Notes: generated by a model from the letters alone, not told the origin. Positions 25,745 to 35,190 are shown, numbered from the stretch's first letter. The stretch: DNA of 64,000 bases from Bacteroides luhongzhouii (GCF_009193295.2 NZ_CP059973.1:4836001-4900000), one strand, 5' to 3'. Made by a program: numbers and translations.

Positions 25745-26689
25745 TCAGAACATTTTAAAACTACATACGTAAGAATAATTCAATTTATTAACCTTTGTTC
25801 TTTCTTCCAATTCGAAACCCTTTAAATATATCTGTGTTGTTTTAATAGATTTGTGCCCTAATGATTCGCTAATCATCTCGATAGGAACACCTCTGTACTT
25901 GGCAGTCGTAGCCCAAGAATGACGAAGCGTGTAAGACGTGACGGATGAAGGTATCCTTAATTTTCTGGACAGGCTTTTCAAGTCATTATTGAAACGTCTC
26001 AAGGCTGACTGATATTCACGATAAGCCTCCTCTTCATCTCTCTTATATGCTCCGCTTAATATCCGAAAAAGATAATCGGGATAATCGGGACTCCGGGCAT
26101 CGGTCTTATTGTATAATCCCCCGATTGCATTGTGCGCTGACTCCAACACTTCTATACTCATAGGAGTACCGGTCTTGAGACGGTTGTACTTCAAAAGCCC
26201 CTGTTTCAAATTGGATTTTTCCAGATGGGCCAAATCAGAAAAAGGCATTCCACAAAACTGAAATAACAGATTGGCAATGGCCTGTGTCCGGCGAAGCTTT
26301 TCCGATTGAGGATCTTTGTTTAGTAACATGTGAAGTTCACCGATCGGGATGGCTTTCTTCTGACGTGTGTCCACCCCGGTAAATACATCCCGGAACAAGC
26401 CATGTACATAAGGGGCCTGATGTGTATCGACTCCACGATTGTAGATACTACGAAGCATACGCATATACGTAGAAATCGTATTAGGCTTCAAACGGGAAGC
26501 CAACAGATAGTTGCTATACCTCTTTAAAGTTTCGCGGTTTATCCTACTAAACGTAATGGATTTGGTCCCACAAAACTGAGAAAAAGAACGAATAGCGTGC
26601 TTATACACGTGGGCCGTAGAGTAACGCCCCTCTTGTCGCAAACAATCGATGTAATTGTTTGCACAAATAGTAAATCGATTTTTTTCCAT
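25745..26689 (-). CDS. tyrosine recombinase next to the capsule promoter (probable promoter invertase)
   Basis: This 314-residue recombinase has an N-terminal SAM-like core-binding domain (about 5-95) and a C-terminal catalytic domain with Lys172, Arg256 (YTLRHSWAT), His279 and Tyr288 (LGHKSIKTTQIY). It is shorter than element integrases and lacks their arm-binding domain, as expected for an invertase. The first catalytic arginine position reads GMPFSDL (no Arg) and the HxxR histidine is Tyr253. The gene ends 43 bases from the right inverted repeat, so the promoter segment is its most likely substrate. In the present orientation the promoter faces the 3' end of this gene. Confidence 0.92.
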   Translation of the reverse strand: MEKNRFTICANNYIDCLRQEGRYSTAHVYKHAIRSFSQFCGTKSITFSRINRETLKRYSNYLLASRLKPNTISTYMRMLRSIYNRGVDTHQAPYVHGLFRDVFTGVDTRQKKAIPIGELHMLLNKDPQSEKLRRTQAIANLLFQFCGMPFSDLAHLEKSNLKQGLLKYNRLKTGTPMSIEVLESAHNAIGGLYNKTDARSPDYPDYLFRILSGAYKRDEEEAYREYQSALRRFNNDLKSLSRKLRIPSSVTSYTLRHSWATTAKYRGVPIEMISESLGHKSIKTTQIYLKGFELEERTKVNKLNYSYVCSFKMF

Positions 26690-26985
26690 AAATTATAACT
26701 TATCTCATAAGTGTTATTAAAAAACGTGCGGAATATAGTAAGATTATAGATAAAATGAAGCACAATTTTAAATTTAGTCACTGTTTTAGATGGAAAATCA
26801 AATAATTTCTAAAAAAAATAAGTGAAGCCATGCAGTATTTTCAATAACCGTGCATTTAACTTATAAAAGAGGGAAAAAAGAAATCAAACCATATATCATT
26901 AAAACCTACAACCTGAACTTAACAAGTGAAGTGGGGAAAATAAAAAGAGAGAGAGAGTTTTTTATACAACGTCCCCAAAAACGAG

Positions 26986-27019
26986 GAATCCCTGCCAATT
27001 TTCGAGTTGGCAGGGATTC
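26986..27019. terminator. strong hairpin, intrinsic terminator
   Basis: GAATCCCTGCCAA (26986-26998) pairs with TTGGCAGGGATTC (27007-27019), a perfect 13-bp stem with an 8-base loop. An ATTTTT run follows on the plus strand. It separates the capsule locus from the core genes. Confidence 0.75.
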
Positions 27020-27139
27020 ATTTTTATGATTCAAAGTTTTTGAAGTTACTACATTTATTGCTAATTCATAAAAATATCAACAATTTAGTTTACTTTTCCA
27101 GATAGTCTGATAAAACAAAACAAGAATAAGGAGTTAAAC

Positions 27140-27179
27140 AAATCACCCACACCACAGATCGTTGTAGCATGGGTGATTT
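27140..27179 (-). terminator. terminator after the TPR/pseudoprotease gene
   Basis: AAATCACCC (27140-27148) pairs with GGGTGATTT (27171-27179) just beyond the stop codon of the gene at 27186. On the minus strand the stem is followed by GTTTAACTCC, so the T-run is weak. Confidence 0.55.
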
Positions 27180-27185
27180 CATAAT

Positions 27186-28901
27186 TTACTTGCAGTATTT
27201 TGTAATCAGCTCATCTACATTCGGATCACCTAAATCTTTCGCTTTTTTGAAGTTTCCACAGGCTTCATCTGTCTTTTTCAACTGTATCTGGCAAAGCCCC
27301 AACAAACGGTAAGCTTCGGCATATTTAGGATCAGCCTTCAATAGATTATTCAAAATCTGAATAGCTTCTTCATAACGTCCTACACGCAGATTTACCACTG
27401 CATGTTCCGCCTGATAGGTCAGGTCCGTCGGATTCATTTCGACTGCTTTAACTATATCATCTAAGGCGCGCTGGAATTGGCGTGCTTTCAAAGCGGCCTG
27501 TTCACGATAATAATAGAATACGTCGTTCACTTCTCCTTTGACTGCCGTATGATAAGCATCATAATCAAGCATCGCATTGCGTGGCTGGCCGGCATCCATA
27601 TTCATCTGCGCACGTTCCAACAAATATGGAGCAAAATCTGCCGTGATCGGTTGCGGGCAACGGGCAATACAGCTATCCATCAAAGCTACGACTTCTTTCG
27701 GGTCACCTTTCATCAGCTCCTTCGTCTTGGCAGCACTAAAGAAAGTGGCCGGAGAAGCAATGTTGCTGGCATTTACCTTTTCATAAGCAGCCAAAGCACC
27801 GGCATAGTCTTGCTGGGCAAACAGTATATCACCTTCCATTTGAATGTAAATGGGCAGCGGATCAATAGCGATTGCCTGACGAACATTTTGCAAAGCAGTG
27901 TCATAAGTCCAGTCTTTATACGTTTTTTCCGGCTTCGACAATTGATAAGCATATATCAGCTTACCTATATTATAATATACATCATCTTTTTTCTGGGCTA
28001 CTTTCAAAGCCTGATTAAAGTCGGCAACTGCTTTATCATACCAAGTCTGATCGTCTTTACCTTTAGCTGCATAATAATTGGCACGACGAAGATAACCATC
28101 CGCATTAGCTGGGAACTGACGGATAAAATCATCCAACAGCTTTTCGTAATCGTCACCCGACAGGCTTGAAGATGCCATAAACAAGTACACTAATGCCTGA
28201 TCTTCCGTTTCGGGCAGCCCTTTCCGAATACCAATCTTTTTCAAAGCAGCGTCTCCCAAAGAAAGAGCACTGATTTTCTGTGACATGGCAAAAGCTGCTC
28301 CTGCCGCATAGCAAGTAGTCACTGTATCGATGCCGGATGATTTCTGCGCAATACCGAACACCTGACCTTCGGCATTCATCACCGGACAGCTCACCATCTT
28401 ATCTTTCATCTGCATGCCTAATGTATAGTAATGATATTCTCCGGCTACTTTGGAAACATCTTTCACCTTACCAGTAACGCAAGCGATACTTTTTTGTGTA
28501 GAATAAGGAAGCATCCACGCATCGGCTCCCACTGCCGGAGCTGTTTTAGCCACAATCAGCGCAGGTACTTTCTTCTCAGTGATAGCCACACGGAACTTAA
28601 TGACATCATACATATCATTCGCCCCAAGTATCAGGCTGACCGGCATCTGTTTGCCTTCGGAAGTGATTACCACCGCACGTTCGGCTCCTTTAAAAAGAGT
28701 ATAATCTGATAAAGCCAATCCATCTTCAGATACAAAAAATCCGTTTCCGGTATTCAGCATTTTATCATTCTTGTCATAAGTCACCACAGAGAAGACTGCA
28801 CGTTTTGCCTTCTCTACCCATTTGGGAGTTTGCGCCATGCTTCCCTGTATCAGGAAGAAAAGCAGCAAAGGTAGAATTAAAATCTTCTTCATATCAGTCA
28901 T
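27186..28901 (-). CDS. exported TPR protein with degenerate trypsin-like domain
   Basis: A 571-residue protein with a signal peptide (MKKILILPLLLFFLIQGSMA, from Met4), a trypsin-like fold at about 30-200 and TPR repeats from about 260 to the end. The catalytic triad looks lost: the TNYHV-type His motif reads SDYTLF, and the GNSGGP Ser motif reads MVSCPVMN (Val at the Ser position). Probably a periplasmic scaffold or sensor rather than a protease. It overlaps the rlmB gene by 8 bases, so the two are co-transcribed. Alternative start at Met4 (28892) is equally plausible. Confidence 0.8.
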   Translation of the reverse strand: MTDMKKILILPLLLFFLIQGSMAQTPKWVEKAKRAVFSVVTYDKNDKMLNTGNGFFVSEDGLALSDYTLFKGAERAVVITSEGKQMPVSLILGANDMYDVIKFRVAITEKKVPALIVAKTAPAVGADAWMLPYSTQKSIACVTGKVKDVSKVAGEYHYYTLGMQMKDKMVSCPVMNAEGQVFGIAQKSSGIDTVTTCYAAGAAFAMSQKISALSLGDAALKKIGIRKGLPETEDQALVYLFMASSSLSGDDYEKLLDDFIRQFPANADGYLRRANYYAAKGKDDQTWYDKAVADFNQALKVAQKKDDVYYNIGKLIYAYQLSKPEKTYKDWTYDTALQNVRQAIAIDPLPIYIQMEGDILFAQQDYAGALAAYEKVNASNIASPATFFSAAKTKELMKGDPKEVVALMDSCIARCPQPITADFAPYLLERAQMNMDAGQPRNAMLDYDAYHTAVKGEVNDVFYYYREQAALKARQFQRALDDIVKAVEMNPTDLTYQAEHAVVNLRVGRYEEAIQILNNLLKADPKYAEAYRLLGLCQIQLKKTDEACGNFKKAKDLGDPNVDELITKYCK

Positions 28902-29688
28902 TATTTCTTTGTTTCACAGCTTCGTAAATCAGGATACCGGCAGCCACGGAAACATTCAGAGATTCGATGGTGCCCAGCATCGGGATTTTCACCCATTCGT
29001 CACAGAGCGCAAGGTTATCATAAGAAACTCCCGTATCTTCCGCTCCCATGATGATGCACAGCGGTCCTGTATAATCGGCTTTTGTATAGTCGTAATCTCC
29101 CTTCTCGGTAGCAGCTACAATGCGAAAACCGCTGTCTTTCAGATATTGCAGAGTTGAACGGAGGTTCTGCTCACGACACACAGGCAGCGTGTGCAGCGCT
29201 CCTGCCGATGTTTTCACGGCATCTGCATTGACAGACGCACTTCCGCGGACTGGAATAATCACTGCATCGACAGCTGCACATTCGCAGGTACGGGCAATGG
29301 CTCCGAAATTACGTACATCGGTCACTCCGTCGAGCATAACAAAAAATGGATTTTTCCCTTGTTCAAACAAAAAAGGAACAAGATCTTCCGTTTTCTGATA
29401 AGTCACAGAAGAAATGAAAGCAACCACTCCCTGATGATTTTTCCGGGTGATACGGTTGATACGTTCCACCGGAACACGTTGAACCGGTATCAGCAGCCCT
29501 TTCAAAGCAGCAAACAGTTCTTTGGAAAGATCACTCTGAATGTCTTTCTTTACCAGAATTTTATCAATTTCTTTACCTGCCTGAATGGCTTCTATCACGG
29601 CACGAACACCGAAAATCATTTGCGCTTCTCCACGAGCATCCCCAGAAGAGGAGGTAGAGTCATTTCTGCTGTCTTTTTTATATTCCAT
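28894..29688 (-). CDS. rlmB: 23S rRNA (guanosine-2'-O-)-methyltransferase RlmB (SpoU/TrmH family)
   Basis: This 264-residue protein has an N-terminal substrate-binding domain (about 20-95) and a SPOUT methyltransferase domain. Motif 1 is DGVTDVRNFGAIARTCECA (about 119-137), motif 2 is IIMGAEDTG near 213 and motif 3 is IPMLGTIESLNVSVAAGI near 236-253. These are the three conserved SpoU motifs including the deep trefoil knot. RlmB methylates G2251 in the P-loop of 23S rRNA. The first 20 residues are a variable charged extension. It is 28 bases downstream of recN. Confidence 0.9.
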   Translation of the reverse strand: MEYKKDSRNDSTSSSGDARGEAQMIFGVRAVIEAIQAGKEIDKILVKKDIQSDLSKELFAALKGLLIPVQRVPVERINRITRKNHQGVVAFISSVTYQKTEDLVPFLFEQGKNPFFVMLDGVTDVRNFGAIARTCECAAVDAVIIPVRGSASVNADAVKTSAGALHTLPVCREQNLRSTLQYLKDSGFRIVAATEKGDYDYTKADYTGPLCIIMGAEDTGVSYDNLALCDEWVKIPMLGTIESLNVSVAAGILIYEAVKQRNND

Positions 29689-29716
29689 ACTTATTTATTC
29701 AATCTATTATTATTCA

Positions 29717-31387
29717 TTAGCGAGAGGGAGAGGCTGCCAACAGGGATTTGGCATTGCTAAGGGCGGCCTCGGTCAGAGTGGCGCCGCTAAGCATATGAGC
29801 TATTTCCTCTACTCGTTCTTCATCGGTGAGACGGCGGATATGACTGTTTGTTTCCGTATCGCTGTCTTTCTTATATACTTTATAATGAGCACGTCCACGG
29901 GCAGCAATTTGCGGCAGGTGGGTGATGCTGATTACCTGACGGTTCCGGTCGCCCATTTCCTGCATCATGTCTGCCATGCGGTCGGCAATTTCACCGGAGA
30001 CACCAGTGTCTATTTCGTCAAATATGATAGTCGGCAGTTTCACAGCTCCGGCAATCAATGCTTTGATAGAAAGCATGACGCGAGCAATTTCACCTCCCGA
30101 AGCTACGGAAGAGATATTCTGCAAGGTGCCGTTCTTATTGGCAGAAAACAGGAAGTTGACTGTATCTTCCCCTTGCAATCCCGGTTCTTTCTTCAGTCCC
30201 ATTTCGATCTGGAAACGAACATTCGGCATTCCCAACGGAATCAAGCGGGCGGCCAATTGCTTTTCTACTTCACGCGCAGCTTTCGTACGGGCCTTGGTCA
30301 GCAATTCTGCTTGTTGTTTCACCTGCTTATATTGTTCCTCTTTACGAGCGGTCAGCTCGGCAATACGCTCATCATAGGAAGTGATATCAGACAATTTGCT
30401 ACGATATTCATCCGTCAACGCTATCAATTCATCAAGAGTCTGTACCCGATGTTTCTGTTGCAAGGAATAAATCAAGTTCAACCGTTCGTTCACTTCGTCC
30501 AGACGGACCGGATTGAATTCAACGGAATCGCTTTGTGAAGAGACTTCATGCGAAATATCTTTCAATTCGATATAGGCGCTCTCCATACGTTCGGTAAGTT
30601 CCTTAGCAGGCTGATAGACTCTTTGCAGGTTATTCAGCGTATTCAGACTATCTTTCAGGTATGAAAGCAATCCGCCTTCATCCGAGACAAATGACTGTTC
30701 TACCCGATAAAGTCCGGCTTTAATTTCCTCTGCATGACTTAGTGTTTCAGCTTCCTGCTCCAGCTCCTCCTGCTCTCCTTCCACAAGATGGGCTTCTTCG
30801 AGCTGTTCGAGTTGGAAGCGGATATAATCTTCATCGGAACGGCTTTTCTCTGCCAGTGACATTAATTCAGCCAATTCACGATCTGTCTGCTTCCATTCTC
30901 CATAACACAAATGGTATTTCTCCAATACTGCATCATTATGTGCCAGAATGTCAAGCACGTTCAACTGGAATCCTTCTTTATTGAGCAACAGATTCTGATG
31001 TTGAGAATGTACATCTATCAACTGTTCGCCCAGTTCTTTCACTTGTGCCAGTGAGGCGGGAGTATCGTTGATGAATGCCCTGCTTTTCCCGGAAGCCTGT
31101 ACCTCACGGCGCAAAATACACTCTTCATCATATTCCAATTCATTTTCTTCAAAAAACGGACGCATACCGTAGGCAGCAATATCAAACCGCGCCTCTATGA
31201 TACATTTGGAAGCCCCGCGACGAATCGCTTTCACATCGGCACGCTGCCCCAGCAGGAGTCCGATAGCTCCCAGAATAATTGATTTCCCGGCTCCCGTTTC
31301 ACCTGTTATAACGGAAAAGCCCGTTTCAAAACTGATATCCAGTTTTTCTATCAATGCGTAATTCTGAATGTATAGTGAACGTAACAA
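29717..31387 (-). CDS. recN: DNA repair protein RecN
   Basis: This 556-residue SMC-like ATPase has the Walker A motif GETGAGKS at 29-36, the long central coiled coil (about 150-370), the ABC signature SVASGGEIARVMLSIKAL near 435 and Walker B TIIFDEIDTGVSGEIA near 460. RecN acts early in double-strand break repair. Length and order are normal for the family. It follows coaBC by 19 bases, within the coaBC-recN-rlmB run that is common in Bacteroides. Confidence 0.95.
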   Translation of the reverse strand: MLRSLYIQNYALIEKLDISFETGFSVITGETGAGKSIILGAIGLLLGQRADVKAIRRGASKCIIEARFDIAAYGMRPFFEENELEYDEECILRREVQASGKSRAFINDTPASLAQVKELGEQLIDVHSQHQNLLLNKEGFQLNVLDILAHNDAVLEKYHLCYGEWKQTDRELAELMSLAEKSRSDEDYIRFQLEQLEEAHLVEGEQEELEQEAETLSHAEEIKAGLYRVEQSFVSDEGGLLSYLKDSLNTLNNLQRVYQPAKELTERMESAYIELKDISHEVSSQSDSVEFNPVRLDEVNERLNLIYSLQQKHRVQTLDELIALTDEYRSKLSDITSYDERIAELTARKEEQYKQVKQQAELLTKARTKAAREVEKQLAARLIPLGMPNVRFQIEMGLKKEPGLQGEDTVNFLFSANKNGTLQNISSVASGGEIARVMLSIKALIAGAVKLPTIIFDEIDTGVSGEIADRMADMMQEMGDRNRQVISITHLPQIAARGRAHYKVYKKDSDTETNSHIRRLTDEERVEEIAHMLSGATLTEAALSNAKSLLAASPSR

Positions 31388-31406
31388 ATTAATTAAAAAT
31401 TAAAAA

Positions 31407-32615
31407 TTAAAAATTGGGAGACAGGGTGGCTACCAAACGATCGATGATGTCTTGAGCTACTTCCGTTTTCGACTTCAAAGGATAGTCTGTACGACCTTTC
31501 CTGTCGATTATACTTATCTTATTAGTATCATGGCGGAAACCGGCTCCAGCATCATTCAACGAGTTGAGCACAATAAAATCGAAGTTCTTGCGTTCGAGCT
31601 TTCCTTCGGCATTCTGCTGCTCATTATTGGTTTCGAGCGCAAAGCCAACCAGACATTGTTGTTTTCTTTTTATAGCTCCTAAAGAGGCAGCAATATCTTG
31701 TGTTGCCCGAAGATGCAGGGTCAGTTCTTCTTCTTTTTCCCGCTTAATCTTCTTATCGGCTACCGTTTCCGGACGATAGTCTGCTACTGCCGCACAGAGA
31801 ATCCCTGCATCAGCATCTGGAAAATGAGCCTGTGCCGCTTCGTACATCTCCCCGGCAGATTCGACATCGACACGGATAATACCAGAATGTTGCGTTTTGA
31901 GTTGGACAGGACCTGTTATCAAGGTCACCTGTGCTCCGCGACGGGCACATTCTTCTGCTAACGCAAATCCCATCTTTCCGGACGAATAATTGCCTATGAA
32001 GCGCACCGGATCAATCTTTTCGTAAGTCGGTCCGGCGGTAATCATCACTTTCTTTCCGGATAGTTCGTCACTCGAAGCAAAAAATTCATCTAATACTCGG
32101 ATGATATTCTCCGGCTCTTCCATTCGCCCCTTCCCTACCAGATGGCTGGCTAGTTCTCCTGTCCCCGGCTCGATAATATGATTACCGTAGGAACGCAGAA
32201 TATCCAGATTTTTCTGGGTGGCAGGATGAGCAAACATATCGAGGTCCATTGCCGGAGCAACAAACACGGGAGCTTTTGCTGAAAGATAAGTGGTTATCAA
32301 CATATTGTCGGCTATTCCGTGGGCCATTTTACCGATAGTGGAGGCAGTGGCCGGAGCAATCAAGACAGCATCTGCCCACAAGCCAAGATCGACGTGACTG
32401 TTCCATGTTCCGTCACGCTGGGCAAAAAACTCACTGATGACCGGTTTACTGGTCAACGCCGAAAGAGTGATCGGAGTAATAAATTCTTTTCCCGCCGGAG
32501 TAATTACAACTTGCACTTCCGCTCCTTGTTTTATCAGTCCGCGAATGATATAGCACGCCTTATACGCGGCAATACTGCCGGTAATTCCAAGAATTATTTT
32601 CTTTCCTTTTAGCAT
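31407..32615 (-). CDS. coaBC: bifunctional phosphopantothenoylcysteine decarboxylase / phosphopantothenate-cysteine ligase
   Basis: This 402-residue fusion has the flavin-dependent CoaC domain first (GITGSIAAYKA at 10-20, the catalytic SHVDLGLW histidine near 74, the PAMDLDMF motif near 121) and the CoaB ligase second (from about 188, KKVMITAGPTYEKIDPVRFIGNYSSGKMG). It makes 4'-phosphopantetheine in two steps of coenzyme A synthesis. Its ATG overlaps the stop of the exonuclease gene (TAATG), indicating coupling. The end lies in an AT-rich run of three 7-base TAAAAAT units. Confidence 0.95.
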   Translation of the reverse strand: MLKGKKIILGITGSIAAYKACYIIRGLIKQGAEVQVVITPAGKEFITPITLSALTSKPVISEFFAQRDGTWNSHVDLGLWADAVLIAPATASTIGKMAHGIADNMLITTYLSAKAPVFVAPAMDLDMFAHPATQKNLDILRSYGNHIIEPGTGELASHLVGKGRMEEPENIIRVLDEFFASSDELSGKKVMITAGPTYEKIDPVRFIGNYSSGKMGFALAEECARRGAQVTLITGPVQLKTQHSGIIRVDVESAGEMYEAAQAHFPDADAGILCAAVADYRPETVADKKIKREKEEELTLHLRATQDIAASLGAIKRKQQCLVGFALETNNEQQNAEGKLERKNFDFIVLNSLNDAGAGFRHDTNKISIIDRKGRTDYPLKSKTEVAQDIIDRLVATLSPNF

Positions 32616-33394
32616 TATTTTGTAATCAAATTACTCATTTCACGCAAGCGGATTTTTGTCAATACCGCCTTGGTGTTCAGCGTGAAATCACTATTCAAAA
32701 TCCAACTGTAATATCCGGGATCTTTCTTCAATACCTCGGCTACAGACATTCCCTTATATTTTCCGAAGTTGAACACTTCTACTCCATTATCATCGTACAC
32801 CATACGTCCGGCAAAATCGACATTCTTGCTGAAACTTGAATAATCAGCCAGGAACGCAATATCATTCTGAAGATCGGAGTATCGGTCTAACTGCGCTTTC
32901 AGCACCTCGTAAGTGGCTCGTGTATCTGCTTCGGCAGTGTGCGCGTCTTCCAGATTTTTGTCGCAATAAAACTTGTAGGCAGCAGACAGGGTGCGTTGTT
33001 CCATTTTATGAAAGATGACCTGTACATCTACAAATTTGCGTTTTGTCATATCAATATCCACTCCGGCACGAAGAAATTCTTCGGCAAGAACAGGAATATC
33101 AAAACGGTTGGAATTAAATCCTGCCAAATCGCAACCTTCAATGTCCCTGGCTATGTTTTTTGCCACTTCTTTGAAAGTGGGACAATCTACTACATCGGCA
33201 TCATAAATGCCATGTATCGCAGAGGATGCTTCCGGGATATGCATTTCAGGATTGATACGTAATGTTTTTGCTTCTTCATTTCCATTCGGATATACTTTCA
33301 GATAGCAGATTTCAACAATCCGGTCTGTGTTGATATTGGTTCCTGTTGTTTCTAAATCAAAGAAAACAATGGGGTTTTTCAGGTTTAATTTCAT
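32615..33394 (-). CDS. DnaQ-family 3'-5' exonuclease (DNA polymerase III epsilon-like)
   Basis: This 259-residue DEDDh-type exonuclease has motif I FFDLETTG with Asp13 and Glu15, motif II FNSNRFDIPVLAEEF near 95-109, and motif III DAHTAEADTRAT near 151-162 with the catalytic His and Asp. A C-terminal extension of about 90 residues (KGMSVAEVLKKDPGYYSWIL) is of the kind that follows exonuclease domains in Bacteroidetes. It may serve as the proofreading subunit or a repair nuclease. It overlaps coaBC by one base and is next to dnaN, a sensible replication context. Confidence 0.88.
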   Translation of the reverse strand: MKLNLKNPIVFFDLETTGTNINTDRIVEICYLKVYPNGNEEAKTLRINPEMHIPEASSAIHGIYDADVVDCPTFKEVAKNIARDIEGCDLAGFNSNRFDIPVLAEEFLRAGVDIDMTKRKFVDVQVIFHKMEQRTLSAAYKFYCDKNLEDAHTAEADTRATYEVLKAQLDRYSDLQNDIAFLADYSSFSKNVDFAGRMVYDDNGVEVFNFGKYKGMSVAEVLKKDPGYYSWILNSDFTLNTKAVLTKIRLREMSNLITK

Positions 33395-33417
33395 TTCTGT
33401 TTATTTTATTGGGTCAC

Positions 33418-33495
33418 CACAGAGGACGCAGAGGACACAGAGGGTTATTTAATAAATATTCAAATTTATCCTCTGTGTCCTCTGCGTCCTCTGTG
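33418..33495. repeat. 26-bp perfect inverted repeat between dnaN and the exonuclease gene
   Basis: The arms 33418-33443 and 33470-33495 are exact inverses with a 26-base AT-rich loop. Each arm is itself repetitive, with AGAGGAC-type units recurring about every 9 bases. It looks like a dispersed intergenic palindrome (REP/MITE-like) and could form a very stable RNA stem on either strand. No transposase is present. Confidence 0.85.
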
Positions 33496-33506
33496 ATGAA
33501 TTAGCA

Positions 33507-34631
33507 TTAATCATTTAGCATCATCGGCATCAGCAGCATCAGCAGGTCTTCGTTTTCTTCCTGCTCTACCGGGATGATTACTCCGGCACGTGAAGGATCT
33601 GCAAGTTCGATGACTACTTCGTCTGCTGAAATATTGTTCAGTATGTCGATGAGGAATGTCGATTTGAAACCGATGCTCATTGCAGCACCTGCATACTGGC
33701 AAACTTGTGTTTCTTCAGCAGAAGTAGAGAAATCAATATCTTGCGCGGAAATCACAATCTGGTTTTCCTGCATACGGAGTTTAATCAAACTGCTGGCTTG
33801 TGACGAGAAGATAGACACACGACGCAAAGCTCCTACCAGTTGTTGACGGTCTACAGTTACTTTGTGCGGATTATTTTGCGGAATTACCGAGTTGTAGTTT
33901 GGGTAACGTCCTTCAATCAAGCGGCAAACCATCCGGTAGCTTTCGAGCATGAAAACAGCGTTGCGTTCGTCAAATTCGATGGTCACTGTACCTTGTTCTT
34001 TCGGCAAAAGATTTTTAAGCAATGTAGCCGGTTTCTTCGGAAGAATGAAGGCTGCACGCTCGTTGCCTTTGGCTGCCAATGTCTTGCAACGCACCAGTTT
34101 ATGACCATCCGAAGCAACCATTGTAATGTCTTCTGTTGTAATATCGAAATAAATACCGTTCATCACCGGACGAAGCTCATCATCGGCAGTAGCAAACACC
34201 GAACGGTTGATACCTCCCAAAAGTACGCTTGCTTCCATTTCTACGCGGACAGCATTATCACCCAGCGTAGCCGATTGCGGGAATTCATCCGCATTCTGCC
34301 CCATCAGGCTGTATTTTCCGTTCTGGTACTGCACTGTTATTTCATAATTATCCGGATTGATTTCGAATGTGAGTGGTTGTTCCGGAATTTCTTTCAGTGC
34401 GTCAAGCAATGTTTTCGCTACTACGGCAAAACGCCCGTTTGTATCGCTTTCATTCACTTCTACGGTAGTCACCATCGTTGTTTCACTGTCGGATACAGTC
34501 ACAGACAATGTTCCGTCTTCCAATTCGAAGAGGAAACAATCGAGAATTGGCAGCGCATTTTTTGAATTAATAACACGGCTGATGGCCTGTAAATGGCTGG
34601 AAAGAGCAGTACTTGAAACGATAAATTTCAT
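33507..34631 (-). CDS. dnaN: DNA polymerase III beta subunit (sliding clamp)
   Basis: This 374-residue protein has the three-domain clamp architecture, starting MKFIVSSTALSSHLQAISRV and ending with the hydrophobic-cleft-forming LLMLLMPMMLND tail. Internal features such as FATADDELRPVMNGIYFDIT near 150 and SDGHKLVRCKT near 180 are standard. It forms the ring that tethers the replicase. A good -7 element TAACTTTG (34670-34677 on the minus strand) lies about 40 bases before the ATG. It is divergent from the DUF3127 gene. Confidence 0.96.
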   Translation of the reverse strand: MKFIVSSTALSSHLQAISRVINSKNALPILDCFLFELEDGTLSVTVSDSETTMVTTVEVNESDTNGRFAVVAKTLLDALKEIPEQPLTFEINPDNYEITVQYQNGKYSLMGQNADEFPQSATLGDNAVRVEMEASVLLGGINRSVFATADDELRPVMNGIYFDITTEDITMVASDGHKLVRCKTLAAKGNERAAFILPKKPATLLKNLLPKEQGTVTIEFDERNAVFMLESYRMVCRLIEGRYPNYNSVIPQNNPHKVTVDRQQLVGALRRVSIFSSQASSLIKLRMQENQIVISAQDIDFSTSAEETQVCQYAGAAMSIGFKSTFLIDILNNISADEVVIELADPSRAGVIIPVEQEENEDLLMLLMPMMLND

Positions 34632-34784
34632 ATATTTTCGTGTATTTAAGTTTTAAATGTTCTATCGCACAAAGTTACGAAAAAAGATTTGGGCTGCCCA
34701 ATAAAACAAAAGAAAAAAACAGGTATTGTGCGAGGGATATTACTAAAAAATTGTAACTTCGCCGCAGAATTTAAAATTATCGCA

Positions 34785-35159
34785 ATGGAATTTACAGGAA
34801 AAATCATCGCTATCCTCCAGCCCAAAGGAGGAGTTTCAAAAGCTACCGGCAACGAGTGGAAAGCGCAAGAGTTTGTTATCGAAAGTCACGACCAATATCC
34901 ACGCAAAATGTGCTTCGAAGTATTTGGGGCAGATAAAATAGATCAGTTCAACATTCAAATGGGCGAAGAACTGACTGTTTCATTCGACATTGACTCTAAC
35001 CAATGGCAAGACCGCTGGTTTAATAGAATCCGTGCATGGAAAGTAGAACGTGTCAGCACTGGCGCCCCAATGGCCACAGGTGGCTCTGTTCCTCCTGCTG
35101 CTCCGTCGGCTATGCCGGAATTTACTCCGGGCGACGCAAAAGACGATCTGCCATTCTAA
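34785..35159 (+). CDS. DUF3127 protein, probable OB-fold nucleic-acid-binding
   Basis: A 124-residue protein from ATG 34785 (MEFTGKIIAILQPKGGV); a start 96 bases upstream would add a basic segment not typical of the family. The body is a small beta-rich domain with VIESHDQYPRKMCFEVFG and KVERV stretches, and the C-terminus is Pro/Ala-rich ending DAKDDLPF, an acidic tail like those of single-strand DNA-binding proteins. That tail suggests binding partners similar to those of SSB. It is transcribed divergently from dnaN and ends at a clear terminator. Function is not established. Confidence 0.8.
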   Translation: MEFTGKIIAILQPKGGVSKATGNEWKAQEFVIESHDQYPRKMCFEVFGADKIDQFNIQMGEELTVSFDIDSNQWQDRWFNRIRAWKVERVSTGAPMATGGSVPPAAPSAMPEFTPGDAKDDLPF

Positions 35160-35190
35160 ACCGAAAGTCATTCGTTCGACGAATAAGCAT

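Larger units (their letters stand above)
26690..27185. other. non-coding region upstream of the recombinase gene
   Basis: A 496-base gap of AT-rich sequence holds a GA-dinucleotide run (about 26947-26956) and two hairpins listed separately. No convincing -7 element for the recombinase gene was found. Confidence 0.6.

Noticed and set aside
31388..31414. AT-rich tandem TAAAAAT units after recN/coaBC as a regulatory repeat
   Set aside because: Three 7-base units at the end of a coding gene in AT-rich DNA are easily explained by composition and slippage.
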